DNA of 64,000 nucleotides from contig NZ_JAHKQI010000009.1 of assembly GCF_018860975.1 (NCBI RefSeq), positions 237,055 through 301,054 of the forward strand. The letters are read 5' to 3'. Of the stretch, positions 1-9,451 are shown piece by piece (the stretch's first letter is position 1; each line of letters opens with the position of its first letter). Both the position numbers and the translations under genes were made by a program. The DNA is from Lentibacter algarum (lineage in GTDB: Bacteria; Pseudomonadota; Alphaproteobacteria; Rhodobacterales; Rhodobacteraceae). The notes under the pieces are model-generated. The model saw only the letters and a program-made list of their open reading frames with translations. It had not been told where the DNA came from and searched no databases.

Positions 1-1886
1 ACCTGAAACACAGCGACAGTTTTGGCAGCGGCGTAGAGCTTGTAGGAGCGCTCGTCATCCAGCGGGATGGCATTGATTTCGTTAACCGCCCCTTCGGCGG
101 GGGTATAGAGCTCGGTTCCATCCGCTGCCGTATGGATATCGCGGCCCTCGGCGCGAATTTGGTCAACAGCGTTCTGGATCACGGTGAGGGTTTTGAGGCC
201 CAAGAAGTCAAACTTCACCAGCCCCGCCTGCTCGACCCATTTCATGTTGAACTGGGTTGCGGGCATGTCAGAGCGCGGGTCTTGGTAGAGCGGCACGAGG
301 GCGTCAAGCGGCCTATCGCCGATCACCACACCCGCGGCGTGGGTAGAGGCGTTGCGCAGCAGCCCCTCGACTTGCATGCCGTAAGTGAGCAAACGGTCGA
401 CGACTTCCTCGTTCTTGGCCTCTTCACGCAGACGGTCTTCTGTGGCGAGGGCTTTTTCGATGCTGACGGGTTTCACGCCCTCAACGGGGATCATCTTGGA
501 AAGGCGGTCAACTTGGCCATAGGGCATCTGCAAAACGCGGCCGATGTCGCGCACGGCGGCTTTAGAAAGCAGAGCGCCGAAAGTGATGATCTGGCCAACT
601 TTGTCGCGGCCATATTTCTCTTGCACATAGCGGATCACCTCTTCGCGGCGATCCATGCAAAAGTCGATGTCAAAGTCGGGCATAGACACGCGTTCAGGGT
701 TCAAAAACCGCTCGAACAGCAGCGAGTATCGAAGTGGGTCAAGGTCGGTGATCGTCAGTGCATAGGCCACAAGGCTGCCCGCACCCGAGCCACGACCAGG
801 CCCAACCGGAATGTTCTGCTCTTTGCTCCAATGGATAAAGTCGGCAACGATGAGAAAGTAGCCGGGAAAGCCCATATCTTCGATGATCTTGAGCTCGAAA
901 TCCAGCCGCGCCTGATATTCCTCGATGCTCACCGCGTGCGGGATGACAGCCAGCCTATGCTGCAAGCCTTCGTTCGCTTGCCGGCGCAATTCGGCGATCT
1001 CGTCATCGGCAAACTTCGGCAGGATCGGATCACGTTTGTAGGCCTTGAAGGCACAGCGCTTGGCGATTTCGACAGTGTTCTCAAGTGCTTCGGGGAGGTC
1101 AGCAAAGAGCACGGCCATTTCGCGCGGCGATTTGAGGTAATGCTGCGGCGTCAGGCGGCGGCGAGGCTCTTGTTGGTCAACATAGGCGCCATCGGAGATG
1201 CAGATGAGGGCGTCGTGGGCCTCATACATCTTGGCTTTGGGGAAGTAGACATCATTGGTGGCGACCAACGGAATTTGCATGGCATAGGCCATTTCGACAA
1301 AGCCGCGCTCGGTGAGGCGCTCGGCCTCCGGCGCGGTTCCACTGTCATCAGAGTGGCGCTGAAGCTCGACATAGAGACGATCACCAAACATTTCTTTCAG
1401 GCGCTGCATCAGGGCTTCGGCGGCGGGGCGTTGGGCGGTTTGCAACAGCTGCCCAACAGGGCCTTCGGGGCCGCCCGTAAGGCAGATGATATCAGCTGAA
1501 TGAGCAGCCAACTGCTCAAGTGAAACCTGAGGCAACTGCCCGTCACTGTCGATGTAGAGACAGGAGTTGAGCTTCATCAGGTGCTCATAGCCCGCCTCGG
1601 ATTGCGCGAGCAAAACAACTGGCGCGGGGGCGCGCGGGCGCTCTCCCGGCTCGGCCTTGTGATAGGTGAGATCAACCTGACAGCCGATGATCGGCTGGAT
1701 TCCGGCGCTTTTCGCCCCTTCGGAGAACTCAAGCGCGCAGAACATGTTGTTGGTATCTGTCACGGCAATGGCGGGCATGCCCATGTCAACGCATTGTTGA
1801 GGCAGCTTTTTGAGCCGCATCGCGCCTTCCAATAGGGAATACTCGGTGTGCACGCGCAGGTGAATGAACTTGGGGTCTTGATTCAT
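1..1886 (-). CDS. dnaE: DNA polymerase III alpha subunit, N-terminal 628 residues (runs off the window)
   Basis: This is the catalytic subunit of the replicative DNA polymerase. The frame opens at ATG 1886 on the minus strand and stays open to base 1, giving about 628 of the usual ~1,160 residues; the 3' part lies outside the window. The N-terminus (MNQDPKFIHLRVHTEYSLLE) is the start of the PHP domain with its metal-site histidine, followed by AIAVTDTNNMF. The last residues in the window contain AAAKTVAVFQ, matching the motif before the conserved LES of the polymerase core. The opposite strand carries a 455-codon open frame over most of this gene, which is a shadow. It is transcribed away from the ABC operon across a 250-bp intergenic region. 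Confidence 0.95.
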   Translation of the reverse strand, partial: MNQDPKFIHLRVHTEYSLLEGAMRLKKLPQQCVDMGMPAIAVTDTNNMFCALEFSEGAKSAGIQPIIGCQVDLTYHKAEPGERPRAPAPVVLLAQSEAGYEHLMKLNSCLYIDSDGQLPQVSLEQLAAHSADIICLTGGPEGPVGQLLQTAQRPAAEALMQRLKEMFGDRLYVELQRHSDDSGTAPEAERLTERGFVEMAYAMQIPLVATNDVYFPKAKMYEAHDALICISDGAYVDQQEPRRRLTPQHYLKSPREMAVLFADLPEALENTVEIAKRCAFKAYKRDPILPKFADDEIAELRRQANEGLQHRLAVIPHAVSIEEYQARLDFELKIIEDMGFPGYFLIVADFIHWSKEQNIPVGPGRGSGAGSLVAYALTITDLDPLRYSLLFERFLNPERVSMPDFDIDFCMDRREEVIRYVQEKYGRDKVGQIITFGALLSKAAVRDIGRVLQMPYGQVDRLSKMIPVEGVKPVSIEKALATEDRLREEAKNEEVVDRLLTYGMQVEGLLRNASTHAAGVVIGDRPLDALVPLYQDPRSDMPATQFNMKWVEQAGLVKFDFLGLKTLTVIQNAVDQIRAEGRDIHTAADGTELYTPAEGAVNEINAIPLDDERSYKLYAAAKTVAVFQ

Positions 1887-2055
1887 GTCGCCACCCTAGC
1901 GCCGCGCTGTGCGAGCAGCAATGCCGTCAAAAGCAGCAAAGCGCAAATATCTTATGCTCAGCCCGACGCCGTTTCACAATAAATACGGGATATACATTGC
2001 CCATTCTCTACGAATCGTTGAAAGTGTTTACGCTAAGATTTGCCATTCATTTCTT

Positions 2056-2067
2056 GCGTCATGACGC
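2056..2067. promoter_or_regulatory. Perfect 12-bp palindrome between dnaE and the ABC operon
   Basis: GCGTCATGACGC is a perfect 12-bp palindrome in the 250-bp divergent intergenic region, about 70 bp before the first ABC gene. It could be an operator. No clear -10/-35 pair could be assigned beside it. The rest of 1887-2136 holds nothing recognised. Confidence 0.3.
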
Positions 2068-2136
2068 CTTTCAACGCTTGAATGCTTGGCAAGTTATAAG
2101 GCCCGCGAGAGGCCACAAACCAAAGGGAAACACTGA

Positions 2137-3660
2137 GTGACAGAAACTTTGTTGACCATCGACAAACTCACAAAGGCCTACCCTGGTGTGGTTGCAAACG
2201 ACTCCGTATCATTTGAGATCAAACAAGGCGAAGTGCATGCTTTACTTGGGGAAAACGGGGCGGGCAAGTCAACTTTGGTGAAGATGATCTACGGCCTTGT
2301 GAAACCTGACAGCGGCGTGATGACAATGAATGGCGCTCCGTTCACTCCGGCGGAACCGCGGGCTGCGCGAGCTTCGGGCGTAGCGATGGTGTTTCAGCAT
2401 TTCTCACTGTTTGACGCGCTGGATGTTGCCGAGAACATTGCGCTCGGAATGGAAAACCCGCCACCAATGCGCGACTTGGCTGAGCGTATTCGCTCGGTTT
2501 CGGAGGAATACGGGTTGCCGCTAGACCCTTACCGCACGGTTGGCGATTTGTCGGCAGGTGAGCGTCAGCGCGTTGAGATCATCCGTTGTTTGCTGCAAGA
2601 CCCCAAGCTTTTGATCATGGATGAGCCGACCTCGGTTTTGACTCCGCAGGAAGTTGATATTCTGTTTGAGACACTGCGCAAGCTGACGGCTGAGGGCGTG
2701 GCTATTCTTTACATTTCTCACAAGCTTGAAGAGATCCGCACACTTTGCGATGCGGCGACAGTTTTACGGCTTGGCAAAAACGTCGGCACTTGCATTCCCG
2801 CCGAGACAAGTGCGCGGGACATGGCCGAGTTGATGGTGGGCACCGAACTGCAAACACCCAAGAGCGCGGGAGCCGACCTTGGGGAAGTGGTGCTTGATAT
2901 ATCCGGGCTTTCGATGCCTTCGCCCAGCGAATTCGGGACTGCATTGAAGAACCTTCATATGCGGCTGCGCGCCGGTGAAGTGCTTGGAATTGGCGGCGTA
3001 GCGGGCAACGGCCAAGACGAGATGCTGCTCGCCCTGTCTGGCGAGGTGCGTGTTGACACGAACGCCCTGAAGATGAACGGCAAAGCTATCGGCAACCTTG
3101 CGCCGAACGCCCGGCGTGCTTTGGGATTGCTCACCGCGCCGGAAGAGCGCCTCGGACATGCCGCAGCACCTGACATGAGCCTAACGGAAAATGCTCTTTT
3201 GTCGGGCAATGTGCGGCGGGGGCTTTCAGAGAGAGGCTTTCTGAAGTGGGGCAAGACGCGCGCGTTTGCTGAAGAGATCATCGAGAAGTTTGACGTGCGC
3301 ACACCGGGGCCGGACAATGCTGCACGCTCGCTTTCGGGCGGCAACCTGCAAAAGTTTGTGATTGGCCGAGAGGTGCTACAAGCGCCAGAAGTGTTGGTTG
3401 TTAACCAGCCGACATGGGGCGTAGACGCGCTGGCAGCAGCCTCGATCAGGCAAGCCATACTAGACCTCGCAGCAGGTGGAACAGCCGTGATCGTGATCAG
3501 TCAGGACCTTGACGAGCTAATGGAAGTTGCTGACAACTTCGCTGCTCTCAACGAAGGACGGCTTACAGAAAAGCGGCCCACGAAGGGGCTGAGCATTGAC
3601 GAGATCGGCCTGATGATGGGCGGAGCACATGGAATGGAGGCGGCACATGCTGACGCTTGA
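2137..3660 (+). CDS. ABC transporter ATP-binding protein, BMP/nucleoside type (two fused ATPase domains)
   Basis: This energises import of a nucleoside-like substrate with the next three genes. It has two ATPase halves in one chain, as in RbsA and in nucleoside importers of the BMP group. The N-terminal half has Walker A GENGAGKS at residues 38-45, signature LSAGERQRVE and Walker B LLIMDEPTS. The C-terminal half is degenerate: GVAGNGQDE in place of Walker A, signature LSGGNLQK, and VVNQPTWGVD instead of a canonical Walker B. That degeneracy is usual for this subfamily. The start is GTG 2137, preceded by AAAGGGA. The 3' end overlaps the first permease gene. The exact substrate cannot be read from the sequence. 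Confidence 0.92.
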   Translation: MTETLLTIDKLTKAYPGVVANDSVSFEIKQGEVHALLGENGAGKSTLVKMIYGLVKPDSGVMTMNGAPFTPAEPRAARASGVAMVFQHFSLFDALDVAENIALGMENPPPMRDLAERIRSVSEEYGLPLDPYRTVGDLSAGERQRVEIIRCLLQDPKLLIMDEPTSVLTPQEVDILFETLRKLTAEGVAILYISHKLEEIRTLCDAATVLRLGKNVGTCIPAETSARDMAELMVGTELQTPKSAGADLGEVVLDISGLSMPSPSEFGTALKNLHMRLRAGEVLGIGGVAGNGQDEMLLALSGEVRVDTNALKMNGKAIGNLAPNARRALGLLTAPEERLGHAAAPDMSLTENALLSGNVRRGLSERGFLKWGKTRAFAEEIIEKFDVRTPGPDNAARSLSGGNLQKFVIGREVLQAPEVLVVNQPTWGVDALAAASIRQAILDLAAGGTAVIVISQDLDELMEVADNFAALNEGRLTEKRPTKGLSIDEIGLMMGGAHGMEAAHADA

Positions 3661-4729
3661 AAAACGCCCGCAGCCGTCAAAGGCTTTTGCTTACCTCACG
3701 CCACTGATCGCTATTCTTGCGACCATGTTTTTTGGCGGCCTGCTGTTTATGGCTCTCGGCAAGAACCCGTTTGAATCTATCCGAACGATCTTTTGGGACC
3801 CTCTGTTCGGCGAGTTCGCGTTTTATTACCGGCCCCAGCTTTTCGTTAAAGGCGGGCCGCTGATCCTGATCGCGATCGGGCTTAGCCTCGGGTTTAAGGC
3901 CGGCATCTGGAACATTGGTGCTGAAGGGCAGTATATTGTCGGGGCGATATGCGGCGCGGGTGCCGGGCTGGCGTTTTACCCGATGGAAGCTTGGTATATC
4001 TTCCCGATCATGATCATTGCTGGCGCATTGGGTGGCTGGGCTTGGGCGATGATCCCTGCCCTGCTCAAAGTGAAGTTCCAGACAAACGAAATTCTGGTTT
4101 CGCTTATGCTGGTCTATGTCGCCGATCAGTTGTTGGCATCAATGTCACTTGGGCTGCTCAAGAACCCTGAAGGCCAGGGCTTCCCAGGTTCTCGTAACCT
4201 CAAGGATTACCCCAGCGCTTTTAACGACGAGATCATCACCGGCACGGGCATGCATTGGGGCGTTGCGGCGGCCTTTATCGCGGTGATTTTTGCCTATGTG
4301 CTGCTCAACCGGCACATGCTCGGCTTTTCTATCCGGCTCACAGGCGAGGCCCCGCGCGCGGCCAAGTTCAGCTCGGTAAACCCCAACCGCATCATCCTGT
4401 TTTGCCTTGGCATGTCAGGTGCTTTGGCGGGCTTGGCGGGGATGTTTGAAGTGTCCGGCCCATCGGGGCAAGTGAGCATTGATTTCGCTTCCGGATACGG
4501 CTTCACCGCGATCATCGTGGCCTTCCTCGGGCGGTTGCATCCGGTCGGCATCTTCTTTGCAGGTCTGCTTCTGGCGCTGACATATATCGGCGGCGAGATG
4601 GCGCAGGGCAACCTCGGCTTGCCCAGTGCGGCGATCCAGTTGTTTCAAGGCATGCTGTTATTCTTCCTGCTCGCGGTTGATCTGCTCACCAACTATCGCA
4701 TCAAACTTAGCCGCAAGGAGGCCGTGTGA
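3647..4729 (+). CDS. ABC transporter permease, BMP/nucleoside type (first of two)
   Basis: This is a membrane subunit of the nucleoside-type importer. The protein has about 360 residues with many hydrophobic segments. The conserved patch GIWNIGAEGQYIVGAICGAG near residue 90 is typical of BMP/ribose-type permeases. I place the start at ATG 3647, six bases after GGAGG, so it overlaps the upstream ATPase gene by 14 bp; an in-frame ATG at 3629 is possible but has no such site. The stop overlaps the next start (TGATG), indicating translational coupling. Confidence 0.92.
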   Translation: MLTLEKRPQPSKAFAYLTPLIAILATMFFGGLLFMALGKNPFESIRTIFWDPLFGEFAFYYRPQLFVKGGPLILIAIGLSLGFKAGIWNIGAEGQYIVGAICGAGAGLAFYPMEAWYIFPIMIIAGALGGWAWAMIPALLKVKFQTNEILVSLMLVYVADQLLASMSLGLLKNPEGQGFPGSRNLKDYPSAFNDEIITGTGMHWGVAAAFIAVIFAYVLLNRHMLGFSIRLTGEAPRAAKFSSVNPNRIILFCLGMSGALAGLAGMFEVSGPSGQVSIDFASGYGFTAIIVAFLGRLHPVGIFFAGLLLALTYIGGEMAQGNLGLPSAAIQLFQGMLLFFLLAVDLLTNYRIKLSRKEAV

Positions 4730-5649
4730 TGGACCTTTCAGCAATCAACCCTGCCCTCCTTCTCGCTTCGCTTCTTGTGGCCGCAACCCCCATCCTCATT
4801 GCCGGTATCGGCGAGCTGGTTGTCGAGCGCGCGGGGGTTTTGAACCTTGGTGTCGAGGGCATGATGATCACCGGCGCGATTTGCGGCTTCATGGCGACGA
4901 TTCTAACCGGATCACCAGCGCTCGGCTTTTTGTTTGCGGCCCTTGGTGGCGCGGTTTTGTCGCTGCTGTTTGCATTGCTCACTCAGGTTGCACTCGCAAA
5001 CCAAGTGGCAAGCGGCTTGGCGCTAACGCTGTTTGGCCTCGGGCTTTCTGCGCTGCTCGGGCAGGGTTATGTCGGCCTCAAGCCGCCCGCAACACCCAAG
5101 CTTGATATCCCGCTGCTCTCTGACATCCCTTTCTTTGGCACCGTGCTGTTTAACCATGATATCATTGTATATCTCGGTATCGCTCTCGTTGCTGGCGTTT
5201 GGGCGGCACTCAAATACACCCGTGTTGGGCTTATCTTGCGCGCGGTCGGAGAGAACCATGATGCCGCCCATGCGCTTGGCTATAAGGTTGTGCGTATTCG
5301 TGTGATGGCGATCATGTTTGGCGGTGCTTGCGCTGGGCTTGGCGGCGCTTACATCAGCCTCATCCGCGTGCCGCAATGGACCGAAGGCATGACAGCAGGT
5401 GCTGGCTGGATCGCTCTTGCGTTGGTGGTGTTTGCCAGCTGGAAGCCCTGGCGTGTTTTGTTGGGTGCTTGGCTTTTCGGCGGTGTCACCGTTTTGCAGC
5501 TTAATTTGCAGGCAGCGGGTGTTTCTGTGCCTGTCGAAATCTTGTCGATGTCGCCATATATCATCACCATCATCGTGCTGGTAATTATGTCGGCGGATAA
5601 ATCGCGCGCTCCGGCCTCGCTCGGGCGCATCTTTCACGCCTCTAGCTAA
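4729..5649 (+). CDS. ABC transporter permease, BMP/nucleoside type (second of two)
   Basis: This is the second membrane subunit of the importer, about 306 residues and strongly hydrophobic. It shows VVERAGVLNLGVEGMMITGA near residue 30, the hallmark of the short partner permease in nucleoside importers. AAGGAG lies eight bases before ATG 4729, and the start overlaps the preceding stop as TGATG. A GTG three bases upstream is in frame but less well placed. It is followed after 46 bp by the binding-protein gene. Confidence 0.92.
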   Translation: MDLSAINPALLLASLLVAATPILIAGIGELVVERAGVLNLGVEGMMITGAICGFMATILTGSPALGFLFAALGGAVLSLLFALLTQVALANQVASGLALTLFGLGLSALLGQGYVGLKPPATPKLDIPLLSDIPFFGTVLFNHDIIVYLGIALVAGVWAALKYTRVGLILRAVGENHDAAHALGYKVVRIRVMAIMFGGACAGLGGAYISLIRVPQWTEGMTAGAGWIALALVVFASWKPWRVLLGAWLFGGVTVLQLNLQAAGVSVPVEILSMSPYIITIIVLVIMSADKSRAPASLGRIFHASS

Positions 5650-5695
5650 TACCTTATACTCACAAACAGAATCTGCATCAGGGAGACTACAGATC

Positions 5696-6778
5696 ATGAA
5701 ATTCACCAAAATTCTCGCCACAGCTGCCGTGGCGCTCGGGCTGGCTACTTCAGCCTTCGCTCAAGACAAAACCAAAGTCGGTTTTATCTTTGTTGGCCCG
5801 ATCGGCGATGGCGGCTGGACACATGAACACAACGTTGGCCGCCTCGCGGTTGAAGCCGAGTTTGGCGATAAGGTTGAGACAACCTACGTTGAAAACGTGC
5901 CAGAAGGTGCCGACGCCGAGCGCGTGATGACACAGATGGCGCTGCAAGGCGCTGACCTGATCTTCACCACATCGTTTGGCTATATGGACCCGACTATCAA
6001 CGTCGCCAAGAAGTTCCCTGACGTGAAGTTCGAACACGCGACAGGCTACAAGCAGGCTGACAACGTGTCAGTTTACTCGGCACGCTTTTATGAAGGCCGC
6101 GCCATTCAGGGCCACATCGCCGGCAAGATGACGAAGTCAAACATCGTTGGCTATATCGGCTCTTTCCCGATCCCCGAAGTTATTCGCGGCATCAACTCGG
6201 CCTATATCCACGCCAAGAAAGTTAACCCTGACGTAGAGTTCAAAATCGTTTGGGCCTTCACATGGTTTGACCCTGCGAAAGAAGCGGACGCGGCCAAGGT
6301 TCTTATCGAACAAGGCGCAGACGTGATCTTGCAGCACACTGACTCAACCGCGCCTTTGGCGGCGGCTGAAGCGGCTGGAAACGTCATCGGCTTTGGCCAG
6401 GCGTCAGACATGGCCGAGTTCAAAGACGGCCCACGGGTTAGCTCGATCATTGACGCATGGGGCCCTTACTACATCGACCGTGTAAAGGCGGTTATGGACG
6501 GCACATGGGAAAGCAAAAGCACATGGGACGGCATCGGCGCTGGCATGGTTGGCATTGGTGACATCACCGACAAAGTACCAGCTGACGTAAAAGCCGAAGC
6601 ATTGGCGATGAAAGAGGCTTTGGCCGACGGCAGCTACCACGCGTTCACAGGCCCTATCAACAAGCAAGACGGTTCGGCATGGTTGGCTGAGGGCGAAACT
6701 GCTGAAGACTATGGCGACAACGGCCTTGCTGGCATGAACTTCTTCGTTGAAGGCATCACCGGCGACATTCCCGAGTAA
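5696..6778 (+). CDS. BMP-family periplasmic substrate-binding protein
   Basis: This captures the substrate in the periplasm for the preceding ABC genes. It has 360 residues. A clear signal peptide (MKFTKILATAAVALGLATSA) is followed by FAQ-DKTKVG. There is no lipobox cysteine, so it should be soluble rather than a lipoprotein. Family features are VGFIFVGPIGDGGWTHEHN near the N-terminus and the repeated nucleoside-binding-fold pattern. GGAG lies before ATG 5696, and a strong terminator follows, closing the four-gene operon. The order ATPase, permease, permease, binding protein differs from some relatives where the binding protein comes first. The ligand is unknown; purine nucleosides are the commonest in the family. 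Confidence 0.92.
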   Translation: MKFTKILATAAVALGLATSAFAQDKTKVGFIFVGPIGDGGWTHEHNVGRLAVEAEFGDKVETTYVENVPEGADAERVMTQMALQGADLIFTTSFGYMDPTINVAKKFPDVKFEHATGYKQADNVSVYSARFYEGRAIQGHIAGKMTKSNIVGYIGSFPIPEVIRGINSAYIHAKKVNPDVEFKIVWAFTWFDPAKEADAAKVLIEQGADVILQHTDSTAPLAAAEAAGNVIGFGQASDMAEFKDGPRVSSIIDAWGPYYIDRVKAVMDGTWESKSTWDGIGAGMVGIGDITDKVPADVKAEALAMKEALADGSYHAFTGPINKQDGSAWLAEGETAEDYGDNGLAGMNFFVEGITGDIPE

Positions 6779-6802
6779 ACTTACTCAGCTAAAATTCAGG
6801 AA

Positions 6803-6832
6803 GGGCCTCGCAGGTTTGCGGGGCCTTTTTTT
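6803..6832 (+). terminator. Rho-independent terminator after the BMP transporter operon
   Basis: GGCCTCGCA, a four-base loop and TGCGGGGCC form a nine-pair stem with one G-T wobble, followed directly by a run of seven T. It begins about 25 bp after the binding-protein stop. Confidence 0.9.
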
Positions 6833-6888
6833 GTTGGTGCTCGGGTTTGCTCTGCCGTAACCTCGCCCAAACTGAGTGAGGGCAGAAC

Positions 6889-7959
6889 ATGACAGACATC
6901 ATCGTCATTGGCGGCGGCATTGCGGGCACATCTGTTGCCGCGCGTCTGGCGCCGCACGCAAGTGTCACATTGCTTGAGGCAGAAAACGTCTTGGCCTATC
7001 ACGCCTCCGGCCGATCGGCGGCGCTGTATGAGAGCAATTATGGTTTGGACACCACAGTTGCTTTGAGCAAAGCAAGTGCTGACTACTTTCACCAATCGGG
7101 GCTGCTTAGTGACCGCGGACTGCTGATCGCGGCACGGGCCAACGAGCGTGAGCAGTTTGAGGCTGACACTGCGATGCTGAAGCTCGAGTTGATCAGCCCA
7201 GCCGATGCGCTGGCAATGATCCCTATCTTGGATGGCGCGCAGGTTGCCCATGCCTCTCATCACGCCGGAGCATGGGACATCGACACAGACCGCATGGTGC
7301 AGGATTTTGCCCGCGAGCTGCGCACACATGGCGGCCGTCTACAGACCAAATCGCGGGTGGTTTCGATCACCGGCGGCGCGGGGGCTTGGGCGGTGCACAC
7401 CGAGGCTGCCACCTATGAGGCTGCGATCATTGTCAACGCCGCTGGCGCGTGGGTTGACGAGCTTGCAAAGCTCGCGGGCGTCACACCGCTTGGCTTCACC
7501 CCGCTGCGCCGTTCGATGGTGCGCATCCCTGCGCCCGGAGGGCATGATGTCAGCAAATGGCCGATGTTCTTTGGAGTTGGCGAAAGCTGGTATGCCAAGC
7601 CCGATGCAGGCTCGCTTATCGTCTCTCCGGCCGAAGAACACCCGATGCCGCCGATGGATGCCTGGGCTGATGACATGGTCCTTGCCGAGGGCCTCGCTCG
7701 CTATGAGGCCTTGGTCACCGAGCCTGTCACGCGGATTGAAGCGAACTGGGCAGGCCTGCGCACGTTCTCTCCCGACAGGCATCTGACGGTCGGGTTTGAC
7801 GTGCACACCGACGGCTTTTTTTGGCATGCAGGGCAAGGCGGCTACGGCTTTCAAACTGCGCCTGCTGCCAGCCAGCTTGCCGCTGATCTAATCCTTGGTC
7901 GTGCGCCTGAAATGGATGCTGGCACTGTCAGCGCCCTTAGCCCTGAAAGGTTTGCATAG
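6889..7959 (+). CDS. FAD-dependent oxidoreductase, DAO family (amino acid/amine oxidase-like)
   Basis: This is predicted to oxidise an amino acid or secondary amine using FAD. The 356 residues begin with the dinucleotide-binding motif IIVIGGGIAGTSVAARLA, followed by HASGRSAALYE. The C-terminus has HAGQGGYGFQTAPAAS, the usual FAD-contact region of glycine/D-amino-acid oxidase relatives. It is a stand-alone DAO domain without a GcvT fusion, unlike the genes at 9902 and 46543. It lies 110 bp after the transporter terminator and overlaps the next start as TAGTG, so the two genes are probably co-transcribed. The substrate is not determinable. Confidence 0.85.
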   Translation: MTDIIVIGGGIAGTSVAARLAPHASVTLLEAENVLAYHASGRSAALYESNYGLDTTVALSKASADYFHQSGLLSDRGLLIAARANEREQFEADTAMLKLELISPADALAMIPILDGAQVAHASHHAGAWDIDTDRMVQDFARELRTHGGRLQTKSRVVSITGGAGAWAVHTEAATYEAAIIVNAAGAWVDELAKLAGVTPLGFTPLRRSMVRIPAPGGHDVSKWPMFFGVGESWYAKPDAGSLIVSPAEEHPMPPMDAWADDMVLAEGLARYEALVTEPVTRIEANWAGLRTFSPDRHLTVGFDVHTDGFFWHAGQGGYGFQTAPAASQLAADLILGRAPEMDAGTVSALSPERFA

Positions 7960-8612
7960 TGTCAAAGCCGCGTGATCTTTCTGCTGTTGCCAGCTTCGCT
8001 CAGCCTGCCGAGGGCGCGCAGTTGTATGCCCCTTCAGCAGCCAAAAATGTCGAGGCGATAAGCGAGGTTCTTTGCGCCCATGCGCCCGATAGCGGCGCAG
8101 CACTTGAGATTGCCTCAGGCACTGGCCAGCATGTCGCAACCCTCGCCATGCGCATTCCGCAATTGCACTGGCAACCCACCGAGCTTGATCCTGTGCGCCG
8201 TGCGAGCATCGACGCCTATGCGACTGATATCAACAACATCGCCCCAGCGGTTGAGCTGAACGCAACGGCTGTTGGTTGGCACACAAAGCACCAAGGCCAA
8301 GCGCTGATCACCCTTGCCAACCTGCTGCATCTGATCTCGGAGCCAGAAGCGCGCACATTGATTGCCGAGGCTGGACAAGCCCTCGCGCCGCAGGGTGTTT
8401 TGCACCTTTACGGCCCGTTTCTGCGTGATGGCGAAACAACCTCGGAGGGCGACACGAGCTTTCACGCCAAGCTTCAGGCCGAAGACCCTGAAGTAGGCTA
8501 CAAAGACGACTGGGACATCATCGAATGGATCCAAGCCAGCGGTATGGACCTTGTCGAAGTGATCGAAATGCCAGCTAACAACATGTCATTTGTTGCGCGC
8601 CGCGTTTTCTAG
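7959..8612 (+). CDS. DUF938 family SAM-dependent methyltransferase-like protein
   Basis: The 217-residue protein has a class I methyltransferase fold. Motif I is LEIASGTGQH near residue 50. The N-terminus has QLYAPSAAKNVEAI, and WQPTELDP and HLYGPFLRDGETTSEG follow; I associate these with DUF938. The family has no well-established substrate to my knowledge. The start GTG 7959 overlaps the upstream TAG, so it is translationally coupled to the oxidase gene, hinting at a linked but unknown reaction. Confidence 0.85.
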   Translation: MSKPRDLSAVASFAQPAEGAQLYAPSAAKNVEAISEVLCAHAPDSGAALEIASGTGQHVATLAMRIPQLHWQPTELDPVRRASIDAYATDINNIAPAVELNATAVGWHTKHQGQALITLANLLHLISEPEARTLIAEAGQALAPQGVLHLYGPFLRDGETTSEGDTSFHAKLQAEDPEVGYKDDWDIIEWIQASGMDLVEVIEMPANNMSFVARRVF

Positions 8613-8713
8613 GGCCGATAGGCGGAAACCCCCTAGCGCTGCGACAAGCCTGTTGACGTGGCCGCCCCAACCCGTGACTTTAGACCTCATACATTTCACG
8701 TCAGGTTGGTCAT

Positions 8714-9451
8714 ATGTTGCGCGTTTTTGCTCTCTTTCTTGTTCTTGCTACTCCGGCGCTCGCCGGGCCACGCTTTAAGGACAGTGATCCTGTCGCTTTT
8801 GCCGGACGACACCCGCATAAATACGCAGTTCACGGCATCGACGCCGCGCGCTTTCAGGAAAGTATCGACTGGCGGCGTGCTCGCAAGGCAGGTGTCAGCT
8901 TTGCTTTTGTGAAGGCCACTGAAGGCGGCGACTTGCTTGATCCGATGTTCAAGTCCCATTGGCGTGGGGCGCGCAAAGCCGGCGTGCCTGTTGGGGCGTA
9001 TCACTTCTACTATTTCTGCACGCCCGCCCGGGTTCAGGCGCGCTGGTTCATCCGCAATGTACCCAAAGCCAAAGGCGCACTGCCACCGGTGCTTGATATG
9101 GAGTGGAACCCCTTCTCACCCACCTGCAAACTGCGCCCGCCCGCTGCCACTGTGCGCAAAGATATGCAAATTTTTCTGCGTTTGATCGAGAAGCACTATG
9201 GTCAGCGCCCGGTGATTTACACCACCCCGAAGTTCTTCAAAGAGAACGACCTTGGCCGCATGAAAGGCGAGGAGTTCTGGCTGCGATCAACGGCCAAAAC
9301 CCTCAAACAGGCCTACCCCGGCCAAGACTGGCATTTCTGGCAATACACCAGCACCGGGCTGATAGAGGGCATCGAAGGCGAGGTTGATATCAACCTCTTT
9401 CACGGCAATCGCAAGGCTTGGAACCGCTGGCTCAAGGCCCGTGCGCGCTAG
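8714..9451 (+). CDS. Secreted glycoside hydrolase family 25 lysozyme
   Basis: This is predicted to cleave peptidoglycan glycan strands as an N-acetylmuramidase. The 245 residues start with a signal peptide (MLRVFALFLVLATPALAG). The GH25 elements are visible in order: HGIDAARFQ with the first catalytic Asp, FAFVKATEGG, GAYHFYYF and LDMEWN with the Asp-x-Glu pair, then FWQYTSTG near the C-terminus. The length is normal for a single-domain bacterial member. It ends tail-to-tail with the DUF6636 gene, the two stop codons sharing the CTAG sequence. Cell-wall remodelling is the likely role. Confidence 0.9.
   Translation: MLRVFALFLVLATPALAGPRFKDSDPVAFAGRHPHKYAVHGIDAARFQESIDWRRARKAGVSFAFVKATEGGDLLDPMFKSHWRGARKAGVPVGAYHFYYFCTPARVQARWFIRNVPKAKGALPPVLDMEWNPFSPTCKLRPPAATVRKDMQIFLRLIEKHYGQRPVIYTTPKFFKENDLGRMKGEEFWLRSTAKTLKQAYPGQDWHFWQYTSTGLIEGIEGEVDINLFHGNRKAWNRWLKARAR

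Noticed and set aside
132..1499. A 455-codon plus-strand open frame at the left end
   Set aside because: It lies antisense to dnaE, whose minus-strand translation is unmistakable. It has no family features and no ribosome-binding site.
1887..2136. Purine riboswitch before the nucleoside-type ABC operon
   Set aside because: No conserved three-way-junction sequence was seen; only a 12-bp palindrome is evident.
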